From Mangifera indica (Eukaryota > Streptophyta > Magnoliopsida > Sapindales > Anacardiaceae): a DNA stretch of 64,000 bases. Below are positions 60,185 to 64,000 of the stretch, one piece after another. The stretch covers positions 15,252,001 through 15,316,000 of the forward strand of contig NC_058147.1 in assembly GCF_011075055.1 (NCBI RefSeq), read 5' to 3'. A model generated the notes under the pieces. It worked only from the letters and a program-made list of their open reading frames with translations, was not told the DNA's origin and searched no databases. Made by a program: the position numbers and the translations under genes. Within the stretch, counting starts at the first letter, position 1; the number at the start of each line of letters is the position of its first letter.

Positions 60185-60946
60185 ACTAATCCAACCCCAA
60201 AGCAACTCAATTTGGGTCAATTGGTTAAGGGAGAACTGGTTCAAGAAGAAAATCTTTTGGGAGGGCAAGGCTCCATCAACAACCAATGGTTTTGAAAAAA
60301 ATCATGAAGCTAAGAGAAGAGTTTAAAGGTAAATTCAAAATGTTTATTGGCAATGGTGTGGACACCTCTCTTTGGCTTGATGATTGGCATCCTTTTGTAC
60401 CTTTCATTGAAAAGTATGGAGAAAGGATTTTCCATTACGAAAGCCTTGGTAAGTAATCTAGAGTTAGTGATATCATTGTGGATGGTTATTGGAGATAGTC
60501 CGTTGCTAGCTCTAAAGATCTTACTGAAGTCAAGGATAATATAACAATAAGGGAAAAGATTGAGTGGTTTAGATTCAAATGCTAAAGGAATGTTCTCCAC
60601 AAGGTTGGCTTGGGAAGAGTTCTGCATAAAAAAGAATAAAGTGAGTTGGCATGGGATATTTTCACATAAAAAGCATATTTCAAAACACTCAATGATTCAT
60701 TGGTTGGCTATAAAAATGAAGCTCAATACTAAAGATAAACTCATATGATTTGGGGTAGTTTCTAATGCGACATGTGTCCTATGTAATAATAGCAATGAAA
60801 ATTTGGATCACCTATTCTTCCACTATGAGTTTAGGAAATCATTTGAGAGAGAATCCTTGAGTTCAACAACATGAATTATAGGCTTCAAAGTTGGGACAAC
60901 TATAATGGAAGAATTGCTTTGGATTGGAAAGGAGAAGGGTTAAAAT

Positions 60947-63157
60947 TAGAGTTGAATTTGAAGCGAGCATGTTCGGGCTCGAGCCGAGCTTTGCTTGAAC
61001 AAGCCCAAGTCAAGCTACCCTAAACGAGTCTAAGTACGAACGCACACTAGAGTTACAAGCGAAAAACGAGTATGAGCCCAAACCCGAACATGGGTTAAGA
61101 GAGCTGAGCATGACTCGCTTAAATGAAAAAAAATTTTAACTTGGAACAAACAATACCGTTTGTTCTCTGCTGCATTTTCTTCCACTTGCAAAGACTTTGA
61201 AGAAAAAATTTAAAAAACCTAAAGTTAACTAAATCTAAACCTAAGAGACACAGCGTCTGTTCACACTCCTCACACTCACATGAAACCTTGTTGCCAGACA
61301 ATCCTTCCAGTCAATCGTTCACACTGTCAACAGTCGACACTTCCTCCATTCAACCGCCACGACTGTGACGTCGTCTATTGCTCTTCTATTCAACATTCAG
61401 CGACTACAGATGTCTGCATCTTGTACTGTATTTGTATGGCTTATACATGTTCTGCACCTTATCTATGCTTGAAAATTTAGGAAGACTAGTGTATATTTGA
61501 TTATTGTTTCAGTTTGGCTTCAATTTGTCCTATTGTTCAACAGTTGGTTTTGTTAATTTGGATTTATTAATTTTGTAAGTCTTTCAAAATCGTGAAGGAT
61601 GTTAGAAATTTTTTTTTATATGCAATGGATCGTTCAATGCAATTTTTAGATGCATAATCTTCAATATTGATAGTATGTAGGACAAATGAATACACACTCT
61701 AGCGACTTCAATATACGAAAACGTTCAATTTTGAAGTCATCAAATGCTTAACGACAACTTCAATGTACAAATCCAAAGGAATAATTTATTTCCTTATAAC
61801 GCTTATAATGTTGATGTCTTTGGAAACTTTTATTGACGTCTGTTGCTTTGGCGGCTAATGTCTCTGGAAACTTATATTGATGTCTATTGCTTTGGTGACT
61901 TCAATCGTTTTTGTTTTTGTATATAAATTATAAGGAAATAAATTATAATCTTCAATACTGATAGTATGTAAGACAAGGAAGGGCTAGACTCCAAAGGCAT
62001 GTTTGCTTCTTTATGAACTTTCAGGAGTGTTTTTTGGTCTTTTGCTTTGTCTTGGCACCCATGTGCTTGGATGTGAGACCCCATGTAAATGCCTATGTCT
62101 TTGAGCACTTGCATCTTTAAAGCATGAATTTATGTGTTAGCTTATTTGCTGTATTGAAGTAGTGAATTTTGAGAACATTTTTAAAATGCTTTGTCTTGGC
62201 ACCATCCGTATGCATGGATGCTAGAACAAGTGAATTTCCTATGTGTTTTTATCTGTTAATCATCAGTTTTTGCGTAAGCTTATTTACTGCATTGTGTTAA
62301 ATGTGTAGTATGAGTGTATAACCACCACTACCAAGAACCGGATTAGAATATAGAGGGACAATGATTGGCTTCTTTCAATTTATGAACATGATTATAAGAG
62401 CATTTTTTCTAAAACCAACTAGAAGGTAAGAACTTTGCCTAGTTTTCAACATAACTTTTTATTATTTTGTTTCGATATGTTTATTTCCAATTGTTGCCTA
62501 TTAATTACTGTATTTTTGTGGGCGATTGAGAGGTTTTTGTTGTCTATTAATTTATTGTTTTAATGACTATGTTTGTAATCTATATGAGTATTGTACTGTA
62601 ATATACTAATCATTCATGAATTATGTATACTCAATGAAGAAATATTAGTCAAGGTTCCTCTCATGTGTCAACTGCAACCGGGAAAAAACGTTCTCATAAA
62701 TTAATAAGCAACAAAAACTTTTGCCTTTGGAATCAAATATTGAAGAGAAATCTAAACCTTATGATGGATGATGACAATAGGATGCAGTATATATTTTGGA
62801 TGAATAATATTCTTTATATATGTATATTAAATTTTGAATTTGGGATTCTTATTTGTATATATGCAGTATATATTTTTCATGAAGAATATTATTAATAATC
62901 CAAAATTTCACACGAGCCTGAAATGCAAGCCCCAAGTCGAGCCTACTGAGCCTAAAATGCAAGTCTGAGACGAGCGAACCCAAGCCAATACATACAAATC
63001 CGAGCTAAGTGTAAGCCGATCACGAACACTTATAATATAAAAATAGCCAAACACAAACACATGTTCTAGCAAGCTCCCCGAGCACGAGTCGAGCCTGAGG
63101 CTCGGCTCAACGAAAACGAGCCAAGCCCTATTCAGGCTCAACTTGTATCCATCCCTA
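60947..63157. mobile_element. Non-autonomous hAT element (2.2 kb) inserted in the LINE
   Basis: Left end tagagttgaatttgaagcga; right end on the minus strand tagggatggatacaagttg. Flanks gttaaaat (60939-60946) and cttaaaac (63158-63165) match at 6 of 8 positions. Both subterminal zones are rich in gctcgagccgagc-type words (60965-61110 and 62915-63130). Inside are two small tandem duplications (near 61815-61905 and 62040-62230). A short open stretch at 62665-62740 (TATGKKRSHKLISNK) may be a transposase trace. No transposase catalytic domain remains. Confidence 0.82.
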
Positions 63158-63165
63158 CTTAAAAC

Positions 63166-63650
63166 AAATTTTATGCAAATTGAGTTTGGGAGCTAGTGTT
63201 TATGCTATTTGGAAGGTGAGGAATAATAGGTGTTTCTAAAGAAGCATTCAAACCAAGGAAATAATTGTTGACAACATTAGGAGAATGGTTAGGGATAAGG
63301 GCCCGAAATATCCAACATAAATCTGCATTAAGGTAATGTTATCACAACCAAGAAGTAGGGTCTTCTTGGAAGGAGAGGAATAATAGGTGTTTCTCAAGAA
63401 GCATACAAACCAAGGAAAGAATTGTTGACAACACCAGGAGAATGGGGAGAGATAAGGGAGCCGAAATATCCAACATAAATCCATCTCAAGGTGCTGTTAT
63501 CACAACAAAGAAGTGGGGTCTTCTTGGAAGAATTTTAGCTGGCCTGTCTTTGTTGGTTGGGTAGGCTAGTTTCTGTGGTGGTTTTGGGAGGATAAAAAAT
63601 CTGCAATAGGAGGCTACATCTACTTTTGCTAACCTGGTTTTTATTTTGTA
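63166..63650 (+). mobile_element. LINE continued, 3' part
   Basis: The frame reads ILCKLSLGASVYAIWKVRNN near 63169, the style of the plant LINE C-terminus, and the sequence continues the LINE broken at 60946. A tandem duplication of about 157 bp covers 63212-63530 (gaggaataataggtgtttct at 63218 and 63375). Confidence 0.7.
63212..63530. repeat. About 157-bp tandem duplication at the LINE end
   Basis: Two copies, each from gaggaataataggtgtttct to ggtcttcttggaa, with roughly 10% difference by eye. They also carry the same piece of C-terminal LINE coding sequence. Confidence 0.85.
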
Positions 63651-63656
63651 GGGCTA

Positions 63657-63962
63657 TGTTAGGAACTAGCTCTTATTCATCTAAAACACAAAATTAAAAC
63701 ACAAAAAACATAATAAACTAAAACTATTTCATTAATAAAAAGATTACAAAGATAAACTGAACACTTTAAGAAGTTCGAAACATTCCATTTTCCAGCCATT
63801 TGAGGCGTCGGAGACCTCCCACAATCAACTAAGGATGGTTGCCCTCAAACAAAAAGATTACCAAGATATATTTTTTTTTCTTCCCTTTCTTTTGAAACCC
63901 AAAACATATATTTATAATAGAAATTGACCATTGGATTGAAGACAAGTGTCTCAATCCTAACA
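63657..63962 (-). repeat. 306-bp LTR of a gypsy-type element that extends past the right edge
   Basis: Read on the minus strand it starts tgttaggattgag (63962) and ends ...gagctagttcctaaca (63657), TG...CA with the inverted pair tgttagga/tcctaaca. A purine-rich gaaagggagggaaat (63963-63977) lies directly before it. Upstream (63978-64000) the minus strand reads HLADKMIL-like, the usual end of a gypsy pol. So this is the 3' LTR of a minus-strand element. Confidence 0.75.
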
Positions 63963-64000
63963 ATTTCCCTCCCTTTCAAAATCATCTTGTCCGCAAGATG

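Larger units (their letters stand above)
57715..60946 (+). mobile_element. LINE (non-LTR retrotransposon), main part, decayed
   Basis: The order of domains fits a plant L1-type ORF2. Endonuclease runs from about 57728 (WNIRGLNSPIKQKEVKHLIV), with VPWVVLEDFNA near 58083 and SDHCPCIVEW near 58350. Reverse transcriptase spans about 58990-59650 (QGDSISPYLFVIAM near 59513). A zinc-binding C-terminal region lies near 60640-60840 (KVSWHGIFSHKKH, CVLCN). The FADD catalytic box expected near 59650 is missing. Many stops, frameshifts and small tandem duplications show that it is dead. It is interrupted at 60946 and resumes at 63166. Confidence 0.85.

Noticed and set aside
1..64000. CRISPR array or bacterial defence island
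   Set aside because: No short repeat with unique spacers and no prokaryotic gene layout; the tandem repeats present are contiguous minisatellites.

Overview
The window is nuclear DNA of a flowering plant, probably a eudicot. It is AT-rich, carries intron-split plant genes with GT-AG borders, and is filled with nested, decayed plant transposable elements. I see no operon, ribosome-binding site, CRISPR array, rRNA or tRNA gene. I cannot name the species.

Three host genes lie in the middle. A RING-H2 ubiquitin-ligase gene of the membrane-anchored ATL type runs left to right (coding exons 24717-28015). A complete phosphopantothenoylcysteine decarboxylase (HAL3 type, coenzyme A biosynthesis) runs right to left (29383-30614, with a 5' UTR exon near 31720). 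The two genes converge. Further right, on the minus strand, are the last three exons of a glycerophosphodiester phosphodiesterase (49824-55078). Their 4.7-kb intron is filled with repeats, and the catalytic first half of the protein was not found in the window. I see no functional link between the three.

Layout: 658-1127 LINE fragment; 1125-1276 68-bp tandem repeat; 1330-3812 decayed Ty1-copia; 4075-6060 Ty3-gypsy 3' half; 7539-19977 a hAT DNA transposon with an exact 8-bp target duplication, split in its transposase by a 9.35-kb copia element (9021-18373) with two 1.6-kb LTRs and an exact 5-bp target duplication; 20403-21385 a long-armed foldback (MULE-like) element; 22874-23639 a non-autonomous hAT element holding a MITE; 24.7-31.8 kb two genes; 32.8-40.9 kb at least three gypsy remnants in both orientations; 41088-42787 a copia LTR; 43-46 kb weakly structured DNA; 46.2-48.7 kb a minisatellite array with a higher-order period, invaded by a MULE-like element that was itself invaded by a hAT MITE; 49.8-55.1 kb the GDPD gene with a miniature LTR element and a SINE candidate in its intron; 56.6-57.7 kb LTR and leader of another element; 57.7-63.65 kb a LINE cut by a 2.2-kb hAT element; 63657-63962 an LTR on the minus strand whose element extends past the right edge.

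No new multi-gene system was found. The most useful signals are the exactly delimited nested insertions, a copia pol gene that has decayed only by in-frame stop codons, the two-level satellite, an LTR pair that differs by a promoter-proximal minisatellite, and a repeated leader upstream of the RING gene.
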